A DNA stretch of 64,000 bases from Helopsaltes ochotensis. Taxonomy: Eukaryota > Chordata > Aves > Passeriformes > Locustellidae. The notes below the pieces were generated by a model. That model was not told the DNA's origin, searched no databases, and saw only the letters and a program-made list of their open reading frames with translations. Of this stretch, positions 48,100 through 60,597 are shown piece by piece. A program made the position numbers and the translations under genes. How positions within the stretch are numbered: position 1 is the stretch's first letter; each line of letters begins with the position of its first letter. The stretch is taken from contig VXBM01000758.1 in assembly GCA_013400155.1 (NCBI GenBank), positions 101,010-165,009 of the forward strand, read 5' to 3'.

Positions 48100-51000
48100 A
48101 ATTTTAATTCACTGTGTTTATTGTGTAATAATATTGCAGTGATATGTTTGTTTAAAAAGGTATCAAATTTAAAAGCTAATTTGAGATAAAAGAGCAGAGA
48201 ATAATATACACAAATTGTTAAACAATGAAAGAACAGAATAAAGAGACACAGAATCAGTTGTTTATAAACAGCAGCTATTTAAATGTGAGATACAGTTGAT
48301 TGATAGCTGAAACATATAGAAGATATTTCCCTCAATATCATGTGAAACACAGTTTTAGAGAAAATTTCCCCTGAACCCACGCCTTTAATTTATTATATTT
48401 GAACTGCAGAACATGTTATTTAATGTCCACAGTTCGTTGCAAACATACTTTTGTAAATTAGGCAAAAAAAAGGTAAAATCTTTAACTTTTTTTTTAAATT
48501 TTTCACTACACCTGTATTCATTAAAGCTTTTTTTTGTATACTGTATTATACAGACATACAGTAAAATAATAAGTATTACTGATCTAAATGCCAGCATATC
48601 ATTCTTGAAACCACTTTCCCTTATTTCCAGAGAGACTACTTTAGTGTAGTGTCTAAATCTTCTCTCCATCTCATCTAAACCCCTGAGGTTAATCCAGCAG
48701 TTATTTTGAAGCTGATAGTGTATTCTACTCTGGGTTTACAGGTCTTGAATAGTCCAGTGTGTGGAACAGGAAGAAAAAAAGAGAGATTTATCAAGCATGA
48801 TATTCTGAGATGGCACTGATTGCCTGCCCAATAAGCACTGTACTAAAGGCATGGCTGTTATAACTCACATACAACATCAGCTCCCAAAACCAAATAGTTT
48901 TCTGAATACATAAAGCAAACTACTGGACTGATGCAGGCAAGTTTAAGACAAACTATATATGAGAGAAAAGGGCAAAACTTCTAACTTTTAAGAGAAAACT
49001 TTTGAAATAACCTCAGTGTACAATATTCTGCTGACAAGCAGGATTTCTCCTCTCATCTCTAGCTCACTTTCTCAGCAGCCCTGTCTTTGGCTTTCACCAC
49101 ACTCCTATTCAGAATGGAGTGACTGTCCACAGCTCCCATCATCAGTCCTGTATCAGACTGTCAGTGATTTTAGCATTTTAAATTATTCTGCTTTAAATTA
49201 ATTGTAATACTTTTTGCTGAACACTGAGTGGATGGGTTGCACCCATGCACTCTACTTTTCCATTGAAAATATGAGCAGGAATAAACACATTAAACAAGAA
49301 AAAGGTATTTGAAAGCATTATTTCAAAACACTGAAATGTTTCCAAAAGCTCCTGAAAGATGGTATTTGACAAAATTATGTCTGCCAATATAATTTTAGAC
49401 TGCGAGTTTTAAAATATAATGATTTGCCTGGGCTTAATGATTCTATATTCTTGTTTTCCTAGCTCTGGCTGTTATTAGCACTAAATGTTACCAAAACATT
49501 ACTGTTTCAGAGAGCTTATTTAAAATAAATCAAATCATCTTGGTTTGTCATTTAGGGAATAATGTGGACTAGATTTTTTTTTACATTGACTACATATAAT
49601 AAATAATTTATGCCAAAATGCAAATGTCTTGATCTTATCTCATTACAAGCTGTATTGTTACAGAAGTTACTGCTTACAACTAGTTTTAAGTTGAATCTAT
49701 TCAGCAAATGATCATCTCTGACATCTCAAGAATCACAATATGTTAAAGGCACACAACAAAAACTTTTCTTGCTGCAACTTCTGAAGATTTTTTCAGCCAG
49801 CTACAACTTTAACCTGGATTCTTGACAAGTGATGTGCATCAGTTCATAGGAAAATCACAAAAGCGACGGTAACTGTCTTTTGCAAATAAGTATTCTTTTA
49901 AATTAATAAATGTTTATATTTAATGTTAACTTCAGCTATTTAGCTGTAATTGTACTCATAAAGTATGAAAAACTATAAGTTTAGCTTGGCAAAAATGGAA
50001 TGAAAATTCAAATGTACTTTTAAGACTAATCTTTAGGACTATCGAAACTATCTTTCAAACTTCATGAACCTGGATAAGTTTTTTTCACAGTTTCCTGACT
50101 GAGTTAAATAAAACACTCTGCCAAGAACAGATGTGTAATTCTGCAATGGAAGAGGGGGCAGGGGAACTGAGAAGTGACATTATTTAGTTGGTTTTCTCGT
50201 TCATAGTCTAAAGAATAAAGTCTTTCAGTCACTGCAGTACTCATGACTCCTTCAGAATTTTCAAGGCTCATTATTTAACAAATGATTTAATAAGTTATTC
50301 AGGCTGTACAATACATAAAAAACCCAAGGATGGGAGAAACTGAATATTTTATAAGATAGAAAAATTTCTAAGTAACATCAGTTCCAATGTGATTTCATGA
50401 AAATTTGCTTTTATGTGTACATTTAGGAATAGGTATCCAGGGATACAGCCATCCCCATTAAAAAATCACAAAAAATCTGCATATACTGTCAATTTTATTC
50501 TTGATACAGTAGCTTACCACAACATTGTACAGAAATTGTTCTAGAAAAAAAATAAATAGCATCATTGCCTGAAGGATGCCTTAAGAACATTAAAAATGTA
50601 ACTTTAAAGCCTCTATTCAGGGTTACAATAGTTCATCCACCAGCAAATGTTTTCTCTTTGACAGGATGCTTATACTCCAAATACGACTGCTAGAGAGAGT
50701 GAAAGAATACACAGTGCTTTAGTGCTGAGGACTGAAACCCAAATGAAATTTATATGGGTTCATGTCCTATTTAGGAGATGTATTTTTAAAGGGGACTTGG
50801 AAATATCTTGGAAATAACTAAAAGGATCTTTAAAGACAACAACATTCACTGTGTGCCACCACTGAACAATGAATTATTCAATAGCAGGAGACTCTAAAAA
50901 CCACAATATACACAGCCTGGCTGAAGCCTGAGCTGGCAGGGTGCTTTAGTGCTGCCCTGTGCAGTGTGGGTGTGTGCACATGGGAGAAAGTTTGGGAGAT

Positions 51001-51319
51001 CCCAGCAAAGGCTCACACCAAAAGCGTAATGTGTCAAACTCTTGTAAGCTTTCCAGGAAGAATTCACCTTTCCACTTTGGTGCTTCTAGTGAAAGAAAGA
51101 AAGAGACAGAATTACAAAAAATATTGGAAAGACAAAGAAGTTGATTTGAGTTTGGTTTTCCTGCGGTGGGGGGAAGAAATCCTCCAACAAACAACCACAG
51201 ACAAAACACGGAGGATTTTAAATCCCATGTTATATTACTCTACCTGGATCTGCCAGAGCAAAAATCCTTGCTGTTTCCCACACAGTTCATTGCTGGATTT
51301 TGACGAGCATCCATGGTTG
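48100..51319. other. Unique AT-rich DNA, no gene seen
   Basis: About 3.2 kb with no recognised exon or repeat. The last 400 bp (from about 50920) are GC-richer and lead into the CR1 copy, but CR1 similarity could only be followed back to about 51320. Confidence 0.5.
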
Positions 51320-51905
51320 CCCTCTCTGAGGTGCCACATCCTGCATCTGGGACAGGGCAACTCTGAATGTACTTACAAATGAGATGCTGGGGAATGGTGA
51401 TGGGGAAAGGGACCTGGGGGTCCTGGTGGGTGGAAAGTTGAATCTGAGCCAGCAGTGCCCTCGCAGCCAGGAGGGCCAAGCGTGTCCTGGGGCATCAGGC
51501 CCAGCATGGCCAGCCGGGCAAGGGAGGGGATTGTCCCCTCTGCTCTGCTCTGCTCTGCGGCGGCCTCACCTCCAGTGCTGGGGCGGGTTTGAGTGCTGCC
51601 ATACAAAAAAGATACTGATGTCTTCTCTCTGTGACCAGTGACAGGACCCAAGGGAATGGCCTGAAGCTGTGTCAGGACAGGTTTAGGTTGGATATCAGTA
51701 AAAGGTTCTTCACCCAGAGGGTGGTTGGGCACTGGGACAGAATCTCCAGGGAAGTGATCACAGCACCAAGTCTGACAGAGTTCAAGAAACATTTCAACAA
51801 TATTCTTGGGCATGGTGTCATTCTTGGGGTTGTGTTGTGCAGGGCCAGGAGTTGGACATAATCCTTGTGAGTCCCTTCCAACTCAGAATTTCTATAATTC
51901 TATAA
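51320..51905 (+). mobile_element. CR1 LINE 3' part, plus strand, internally deleted
   Basis: The translation in successive frames gives HILHLGQGNSECTY, then ERDLGVLVGGKLNLSQQCPR and, after a deletion near 51600-51630, NGLKLCQDRFRLDISKRFF, TQRVVGHWDRISREV and PSLTEFKKHFN. These are the ordered C-terminal blocks of CR1 ORF2. The block between the VRPHL..YCVQFWAP region and the NGLKL region (RRATK..LEKRRLRGDL) is missing. The element ends with CTCAGAATTTCTATAATTCT at about 51883-51902, the degenerate CR1 3' terminal repeat. Frameshifts make it non-coding. The GCTCTGCTCTGCTCTGC piece at about 51541-51557 is a small slippage expansion within the element. Confidence 0.93.
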
Positions 51906-53539
51906 GATTTTGGGGAGTATGGGGGTTTTTTTAGTTTTTAAGAACTAAGTTTGTATCAATAAGTTTACTGGGCAATGAAAAGAGAGCACTCTATTTTGTT
52001 TAGCTAAGATGCCTCATTAAAGAAGACAAATATCAGTTGATTGCCTTATTTTGCCAAATATACACATATATATATTAACATTTAAGAAGGAATAAGAGAT
52101 ACCTATTCCAGAACAGCAAATCCCTTGTGTTTATGTAGGAAGCTGAAGATGAAGTCCTTGATTTGAATTTCTAACACATCTTTTAGTGTTATTTTCTTTC
52201 AGTAAATCTTGTCCTGCCCTTGGGGTTCCCTAGAACAGTTACTTTCCAGGGAGTACAGAACAGGAACTGAACATTTTCAGCCTTCCCCAAGTGTAATTTT
52301 CAAATCCTCTCCATATATGTTGGGTATGTTCCAAGTTTCCAGTTTATCTTGAAACATAGACTCACTCCTAGAATTTTTCTGTCCTTTTTTCTTCTCCATC
52401 TCCTTTTAAAAGAACTCAGAGGAAGTAAACAGTAATACTTTCATTATCTGTCCATATTCTTGTGCTCCTGGGAAAGCTTTTCTGGTTCCCATTAACCTTT
52501 CCTCTCTCTGTGTAGAGATTAAGCACTCAATCTCTTTCCCTAACACATATTTCTTCCACTTTGACAAAAGAAAATGTATCTTTTTTTTTTTTTAATTATT
52601 GCTAAGAGCTAAATCAATGGCCATGGCAAGCACTGTAGAATAGCTCCGTTTAAACAAATTTGTACATACCATTTTTTATCTATTGGAGTTGTAAAGCCTA
52701 TAATAAAACAATATGGCAGGATTGGTAAACAGCTGATATTACATACTGTTTATGAGGAAAAAACTGTTATACAAATTGCATTTTGCCATCATCTCTTGTA
52801 AACAGCTACCACATGGATTCACTGGCCTTTTTTCTAAATTGCATATAAGGAAAAAAAAAAAAAAAATCAGTAATCATAGGTTCTCTGATGTGATTTCCAG
52901 AATAAATGCTCTCTGTTGAATTAAGTCTGTTGGAAGATCAGTGGACTAGATTGGAGGACCGGGGAATAAAGCAAGCTTGACTAAATGTGTTGCTTAGTCA
53001 GAGTCTCATGTCCTTTCTAGAAACTTGACTGGAAAATAAGATAAATGCACATTTTAATCTCAACATATCTGTACAGTAAAGAGTCGCAAATTTTGTACAC
53101 TTAAATGTGCCTCTTATAAATTATTCAAATATGTTCTTTCTGCTCAAACTTTTCAAAGATATATCTATGTCGAAACTGAGTACTACAGACTAGACTGCAA
53201 TACAGCCAGACCAAGTCAGGGGGAACTTCTGGGCCCATCAACTATATCAAATTGCTTTTCAGAAAGATGACGGTCACCAGTAAATACTGATTCTCATCCT
53301 TCCAATTTTGATGATCAATTACATAAGGCTTTTTCTAAGGTGATTTTTAAATTATTATTATTACTTATTTAAACAAAACCAGAAGGCAGTTGAGACAAGC
53401 TATTAGCTTGGTGTTTGCCATGTCCCTGGCGGGTCCATGAGACCACGGCAGACCAAGGCAGTGCACCCAGGTCAAGGAGCAGTCAAACCATTTCAAGACC
53501 ACAGTGTGCATACAGCTACACACTGCATCATGTTTGCAT
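51906..53539. other. Unique AT-rich DNA with an A16 run
   Basis: No gene seen. A poly-A run of 16 lies at 52851-52866, and a T run at about 52579-52592. Confidence 0.5.
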
Positions 53540-56500
53540 CACCTGTCAATGTTTGCCCATCATGTCCATCTGAATCCCTCCTTTCCTTCGGCTGTGATAG
53601 AATCTCTGAACTTCTTTACCTTTCCCACTTTTCATCATAACTTCTGATTCATATTTACTGCATATTTCTTTGTCCTCACCATGTGTTAGTTATCCTCCTG
53701 TCTGCCACCATATCCTTAATGAAACTTGACTTTACCACTATTTTTTCTGTAGCTTCTAAGACCTCACTCTAGAAAAAAATCTTCCTTATTTTCACCACTG
53801 CTCAATGGCAAAGGTGTATTTTCCTAAGTCTCAGCTTTGTCTGTCCTTTCTCCTACTTTCACAACATATCCTCTTTAAAGAGTTTGATTCCTTTTTTATT
53901 CAATTCACACAATTTTCTAGCAATGCATTAAATTTTTTCAGGTTTAAATCTATTCTCTTACATCTTTTAACACTTGCCACATCCAATTCTGTTCATAAAG
54001 TGCTATCATTTTTTGCAGTATTACCATTATTTTTTCTATAACGGGATCACACTGTTTTGTAGTTAAAAATAAAAGAACACGACATTACGCTTTTTTTGCT
54101 TTCTTCCACTCCTCATTGAAACACAGATTATCTGTTTATGTCATGCTCGTCTCAACCAGTGTTTGTATTTTAGCACCTCTTAAGGTTGATATTAGGGGAG
54201 AAAAGTTTATAGCTGTTTAAGGAATAAAAAATTTTTATATGAAGCATATATGCAGTTAATTCCAACAACTTACATAGAATGCAACAGAGAAGCAGAGCTA
54301 TAATTGGTAAAAGTTATATGAACTACTTTTCCTTTTCACAGTCTGTGATTGAAATAACTGACTTGACAATTGGCAGAGGATAACTTTAATAAACTCAGTG
54401 GCACACAATCATGACAGTATTACTATTGTAGCGTTGTGATTACTGTAAGCACAACCAGATCCTTTGGGATGAGCAGTTTTCTGAGTTCACCTCAACCTGC
54501 AATGAACTGCAAGACCTCTTGGTCAGCCCTGCAAGCCCACAGGTGTCCTGCTGGTGTGCAGAGGCTGCCAGGAGAAGGTGTGCACCTCCCTGGTACCAGC
54601 TGATGCTCACAGCCTGCCTCTGCAGGGCTCATTCTCCTCTTCTCTCCCCTTCTCTGCTGCAGCGTTTGAGTGGCCTTGCCAGCTTCCCTCCCTCTCTTTG
54701 AGACCTACAGCTTCATGTCCCTCCCCAGTTTCTCCTGACAGATGGTTTACTGTTCCCTCTTACTCTGATCCAAAGCAAATTGATCACTCAGTCCTTGGTT
54801 GCAGTTTACTGGAAGCCCAACTGTAAATTTAATTCAGCTCCAGGAATGATCCATAGGTAATGAGTTCTGAGGCTGTTGTAGTCACAATGTCATGCTATTA
54901 ATGTGTAACCCAACAAACTGGTATCTATGTTCATTCAGTAGTTCAACAAACAATGGCTGGATTCTGTCTTGCAATTCTAAGTTTGTTCTGGGTTGACAAT
55001 TTGTTCCCAGACCCTCCTCACCTCAGCACTTGCCATTCCTCCAGATACGGTCAGAAGCTTTTCCTGACAGGCAAAGAAATTTAATTTTCCTACTGCAGCT
55101 TATCATGCCAAATCTAAATTATTCCCTGCATTTCTCCTTTAGTTTTCACTCTCCTCAATTGCATTTTACTCTAAGAGCATAATAAATATCCAACTCTGTC
55201 GGACAATATTGCTTCTAGCTCAGAAATCTGGCTTCATCTAGCTGAGCAACATCGGTGGGAAATATTATTTAGAGACATGCCACTTTCTGCAAACCATTCT
55301 CCCACAGAGTTCATCACCCATTGTCCCCTTTCATTTCGTACAAATGTGGTTAAGTCACCTCCATTTTCTAAAGAAAGAGACATTCAACGTTTCTCTCCAG
55401 CAATATTTGTTTTTATCCTTTCTCTTCAATTACTATGGGCACTGAATATTACAATAGCCATCCCTAGCTGAATTTCCATATATTTTGCAGAAAACACTAA
55501 AACAAAGTCCTTAGTATACTCTGCAGATTGTATGAAAAGAAGTACCCCATTTTCCTTCTTTAATTTAATAGCTTCCTTAAGTCAATTTCTTTTTCCTAAT
55601 CTTTGTCTTTCTTCTGCTATTTGATCCCTTCTCAAATTTCTTTTTACCTTACCTGAATCACTATTTCAGTCTATTTTAAACATAAAAATGTGTTCTCAAA
55701 TCCTGTTGTAATTTTCTCCATGGTTACCAGAGTCCCCTTTGCCTTGTGCATTTTCCTTTTAAATTATTTCTTTCATCAAACCTCTCCACAGAAAACAAAT
55801 TTATTTACTTTCCATTGTTACATGGCAACACATTCCAGAACTGTATTCTTGCCCAAAAATTTACCACATGTGAATTCAGGACCTTATACCTGTAGTAGAA
55901 AACCACATCCCTCCTAAATTTATTGTAGAAAAACAGCCCAAACAAATGCAGCATTTGCACTGATCTGTTTCATATGACTCTTGTAAAAAGAATGGCGTCT
56001 CAGTTGGGTCTTATTTCAGCTATAAAAGAGTTTGGGTGGATATCCATTAGAGTCATGTATCCCCATTCAGGATACCAAAGCTACGATGTCCATTTGACTT
56101 TTGAATAATATTTTACTGGATATCCAACTGTAAATTTAATTTCAGTACCCTAAGCCATGTTTTTTTCACACTGTTCCTTCTTGCTGCCTTGCTCTTGTCA
56201 CCAATAATCTCTATCCATCTCCATTCATCCAGACTTTTGTCTTGGATGTCAATTTCAAATCATATTTCTTACTCAATATCTAGGTTATCTATATCTTGAC
56301 AAGTTTTATTTTTACAACCAAGACAATAAATATCTATAATATTAACCTTTATTAGCTTAGTCCTTTTTTTTTCCATCTCAAATGAAAAGCTGTTCAAGAT
56401 GCATGTGACAAATTCATAATTCATTCCCTTTACTTTGATGATACGAATTCCCTCTTTTTATTTCTCAGTTGAATTCTCCTCTTTATCATATCATAAATGA

Positions 56501-56650
56501 GAGAAAAAAAGGCTTCACGGTATGTCAATAGTTTTTTCCTTTATCCTTCAATATCAAGGATTCACCTTGCACTTGCCACTCACAAAGTGCTCACAAAGCA
56601 ATTCCCCCTCCATGTCCTCAAGTGTAGTTACCCATTTCTAATTAAAAATG
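53540..56650. other. Pyrimidine-rich zone with strong strand asymmetry
   Basis: For about 3 kb the plus strand is persistently rich in T and C and poor in G. In one hand-counted row (53821-53880) there are T25, C18, A12 and G5. No open frame carries a recognisable domain. A 33-bp motif is repeated at 54805-54837 and 56112-56145 (TTTACTGGA, then CCAACTGTAAATTTAATT), which suggests repetitive origin. A purine-rich minus strand would fit a decayed A-rich retroelement in minus orientation, but no reverse transcriptase motif was found. A GC-richer patch lies at about 54480-54780. Confidence 0.5.
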
Positions 56651-59570
56651 AATTATTGCTTCCTTGTGATTGTTTATGTATTAATCATAATGCTATTATG
56701 GGTTCTTTTTCACACTTACATTTCAAGCTATATAGGGGAAGAGAGCCTTTCTTCATTATACAAACACCTGCTAAGTGGGGTCTGGACAAGACCTTCTATC
56801 ATGAAAATAGAATTATAAAATGAGAATCATGTAAATTTTTTTTATTGTATAATTTTTGGATGCATACTTTGTATAACAGGAAAGTTTCATACCAAAATGT
56901 CATGCCAAGACATGGGGAGAGATTATTTCTCTTCCGTAACAGATCTTCAGTGACCCACAGTTAAATATATTAGCTCAAAAAATTCATATCTCTGAATCCT
57001 TATTATTAAATTCTCAATTGCTATCTAAAAATTATTTTAATAGGAGTAACACTAGCAAAGTACAGTCCATAGGTATTCTGTCAGTTGTACTGTCATATTA
57101 TGACCATTACTTTGATAGAAATATTAGTTATTAATATAGTCATAAAAGGTACAATTATTTTCTAACATGAATGCAGCATTTTTACTTTCTCGGGTTCTTC
57201 TCATTCACATGGAATGAAATAATTGCAATATTCTGACAATAAAGTGAAATGTAAGTGCTTTTTCCTTGTTTTTTGCTAATGGTTGTGATGCCATTTTGAA
57301 TACAAATGCAAATGGCAAAATGAGTAAAAACCACATAATTACTTGATGTATTTAATGGAATCAAAGGAAAGAATCCAGAAGCGACAAAACTACTTCAGAG
57401 TGATGAAAGTTGTTATCATCTATGGGGTTTTCATGTCATCAGAGGGTACCGTAAGAGTGTGATATCAATAGGCTGAAATAACGGAAAATTTGAGTGAAGC
57501 AAAGGAAGATTATCTGAAATATTTGCATTGGGAATCAATCTACCATGCTACCATGATAGGATGCAAAACATGAGATTTCCATGCAAAACCACAGAAAGGG
57601 CAAGTGGGTGTACACTTAGCTCAGCTCTGACCAAATTCACCCCACTGGGGATTGGCATCAGAGCTGTCAAATGCAGGTCAATTATCCATGTTCAGAGAGG
57701 ACCTGCATTTCTTGTAACTAGGTTTAAACTCACAACTGCACTTAATGCAGCCTGTGAGAAAACACCCACAAGATTCTCAGCCTAGACACAAATATAGTGG
57801 AGGAACCATTCACAAAAGGAAGGTACTATACTGCTGGTGCATGGGGCACATATACAGGAGACACATCCATGTTTCACAGCAACAGAGCAGGAAAAGACAT
57901 TTGAACCAACAACCACAGATATCATTCTTGAGGGACATCTTGATGGATCTTTCTATTTTCTAAATTCTAGTCAGCTGCTAAGAGCTAAGGAAGAGTCCGC
58001 CTATGCAAATCAGATCAATTTCTAAACTGAGGTTATGTGGGACATATAATTAATGAATCAACTGATATTTTGCCCTTACAATTTTTTGAGCAGTTTGCAT
58101 ACAGTATGAAACTGCCTCTGGGGACAGAGCATAGAGACAGGAGGTATGTGAAACCTAACCTACATGTCTCTGAGTTTTCAGGAAACTTTCAGTGACTTAT
58201 TACAGATGTTTCCTTGCAATTTCCAGGCTGAAACATCTTAGTGTAGTTAAATGATGAGGGCATTCCTTGAAACTTACACTTGTCATCAATCTAAGGTTGA
58301 AATTAAGAAAAATATTATTTTCTTTAAAATTATTTTTGCTGTACATATAAATTAACTTTTATCTCCATGACAGCTTGTTTTCACAGCTGGTCTTTTAACT
58401 TCTAGTCCTGAATTTGGCGCCTGAACAGAATCCACACATCAGGTTTTTTATTTAATATTCAATCCTCTTCCTAATGCCTGTCAGAAACCAACTTTTGAAC
58501 AGGAAAACATAAAGAAGTGCACTTTAATTGTTCATTAAAAGCCTTCTGTGCAATTTTTAAGCACTAGGAGACCAGCAAGAAAACCCTGAACAGTTATACC
58601 CTCTCCATAAGTTCTAGATTTGCACACAAAAATATTTTCATAACCTTTTCTATCTTAGTTTTCAGAAACATTTGTCAAGTGTAATACTCTATATTTAAGA
58701 ACACATATAAACAAAAAGATTTTCTTTTCAAGTACTCAGTTTATATAAAGTGTGTCTGTATCTCTCAAGGTGAATTAACATGCATAGAATAATTACACAT
58801 CATAAAATATGCTCAACAACAGTCATACACAAAGTTCATAAAGCAAAGAAAGAGTAATTCCTAATAATTACCTTCTGTAAAAGCCTGATGTGGTATTGTA
58901 AGACAAAAGACTTGAAAATTAATGATTTCACAATAAAAATAAAAATAATTATTAAAAAAATATTATGTTCTTTTTTAGTGGCAAGCAGAGTATCATGAGA
59001 AATCACAATATGTGAACCCTATTAAATCTCACTTTTACTTATATAGAATATACCAACACATATATACATACAAGCTACTGTGTTCTTATACTAAGGAGTT
59101 CTCATAGTAATCAATTTTGGTAGGATACATGAATATCAGTTCTGTCTTGTTTCAATTTGTTTGTTCTTCCTTTCCATTACCACTTGTCAAACTAGAGCAA
59201 TAATAAAAACCCCTCGTATTACTTCACTCTACTATATGAAATATGTTAACTTTGTAACTTAACAATTTGTTTCAGATTATGTAAAGAGATCCAGGAGTAT
59301 CAAATATTACCCTTACTCATCTTAACAGAATTTTTTTCTTTAATGAGCTCAAAAACAGCTGCCTTACTTTTAAGAATTGAGTTTTTCATTTTAATTTTAT
59401 TTGAACTACAAACTGAGACTTCAAGAACGATTGTCCATTCTTTTAGCTTCAATGTCTGAACAACTTAAAAAATTATATCATGTAGAGGGAAAAGAAATGG
59501 ATTTTAAGTATATGTTCTTTCATACTTATTTTTCAGTTTTGTTTAGGTTGTTGAGGTGTTCTTGCTTGCT
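56651..59570. other. Unique AT-rich DNA, no gene seen
   Basis: No recognised repeat or exon. Frames at 57528-57785 and 57745-58025 have no recognisable similarity. Confidence 0.5.
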
Positions 59571-59655
59571 TCATTTTCATTTTTTGCTTGTTCATTTGTT
59601 TGGGTTGTTTGGGTTCCTTCCTTTGTTTTGGTTTGTTGTTTTGCGGGTTTTTCTA
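59571..59655 (+). repeat. T/G-rich low-complexity tract
   Basis: T runs with scattered G and GGG (for example TTTGTTTGGGTTGTTTGGGT) and a few C. It is similar in style to the tracts at 5822 and 10238 but less pure. Confidence 0.8.
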
Positions 59656-60435
59656 AGTGTAGCCACTGAATAAGCATAATGCCTACAGCTTTGTGCTTTC
59701 CTCTTCCAAAGTATGAGCCTTGAAACTCATTAATCATGAAGGGGCTGTGCTTTACCTTGTGACATTGATCATGCCAGCCCCTAATCGATCAAAAGCACTG
59801 TAGGAGCATTTAACTCAGTTTGAGGTCTAGCGAAGAAAACCATACATTATTCAGAGATGTCTGGAACTCAAGGGTCAGGAAGACAGATTGCATAAAGAAC
59901 TGCAAAACTAAAGGAGTTTTAGGTTCTGACATGGATGCAATAGCTTCAGAGAAGATTAAAAGTGTGGAATAACAATAATGGAAACTTTATTTATTTACCA
60001 AAACTACTGTAGTACAAGTTTCTTATCTCAGCAAGCTATCAGATAATAATGATCTTCAGATGCAATCGACCTGAGTGAATTTAAACTCATGACCTGAATG
60101 TGACAGATCATATATCCCCCCTACGAGTTCTTGAAGACAGCAATTTGGCATTTGGAATTACTGTTTTGAAATAGATAAAAGCATAGTGATCTTTGCATGG
60201 CATAAACAGGGATCAGACAATATACGTGAAATCCTTTGTGAAAATACATTTATTTTCAGGAATTCTTGATAAAAAGATTAAGAAATTGATAAATGGCCAT
60301 CATGTCACAAAACTATTAGACATGTGGCTTTGTAAGTTATGAAGAGGATCCAAGTTCACAAGCATTCATAAATGCAACAGCTAAATTATAATTCTATCAT
60401 TGAGGTATGCAGAAATACTTTGGAAACTCAAAGAA
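59656..60435. other. Unique AT-rich DNA
   Basis: No supported feature. Confidence 0.5.
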
Positions 60436-60459
60436 AATAATAATAATAATAATAATAAT
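60436..60459 (+). repeat. (AAT)8 microsatellite
   Basis: Eight perfect AAT units; a typical length-variable trinucleotide microsatellite. Confidence 0.95.
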
Positions 60460-60597
60460 TCATACAGGCAGTCTGAAGGAGAGCCATTTTGATGGACTAT
60501 CATTCCAGACTACTTATAATATAGACTTGTGGTAGTCTTAAAAAAATTCATGGAAGAGGGCTGGCTCCTCTCCTTTTAAATCAGGGGTTATATTTTT

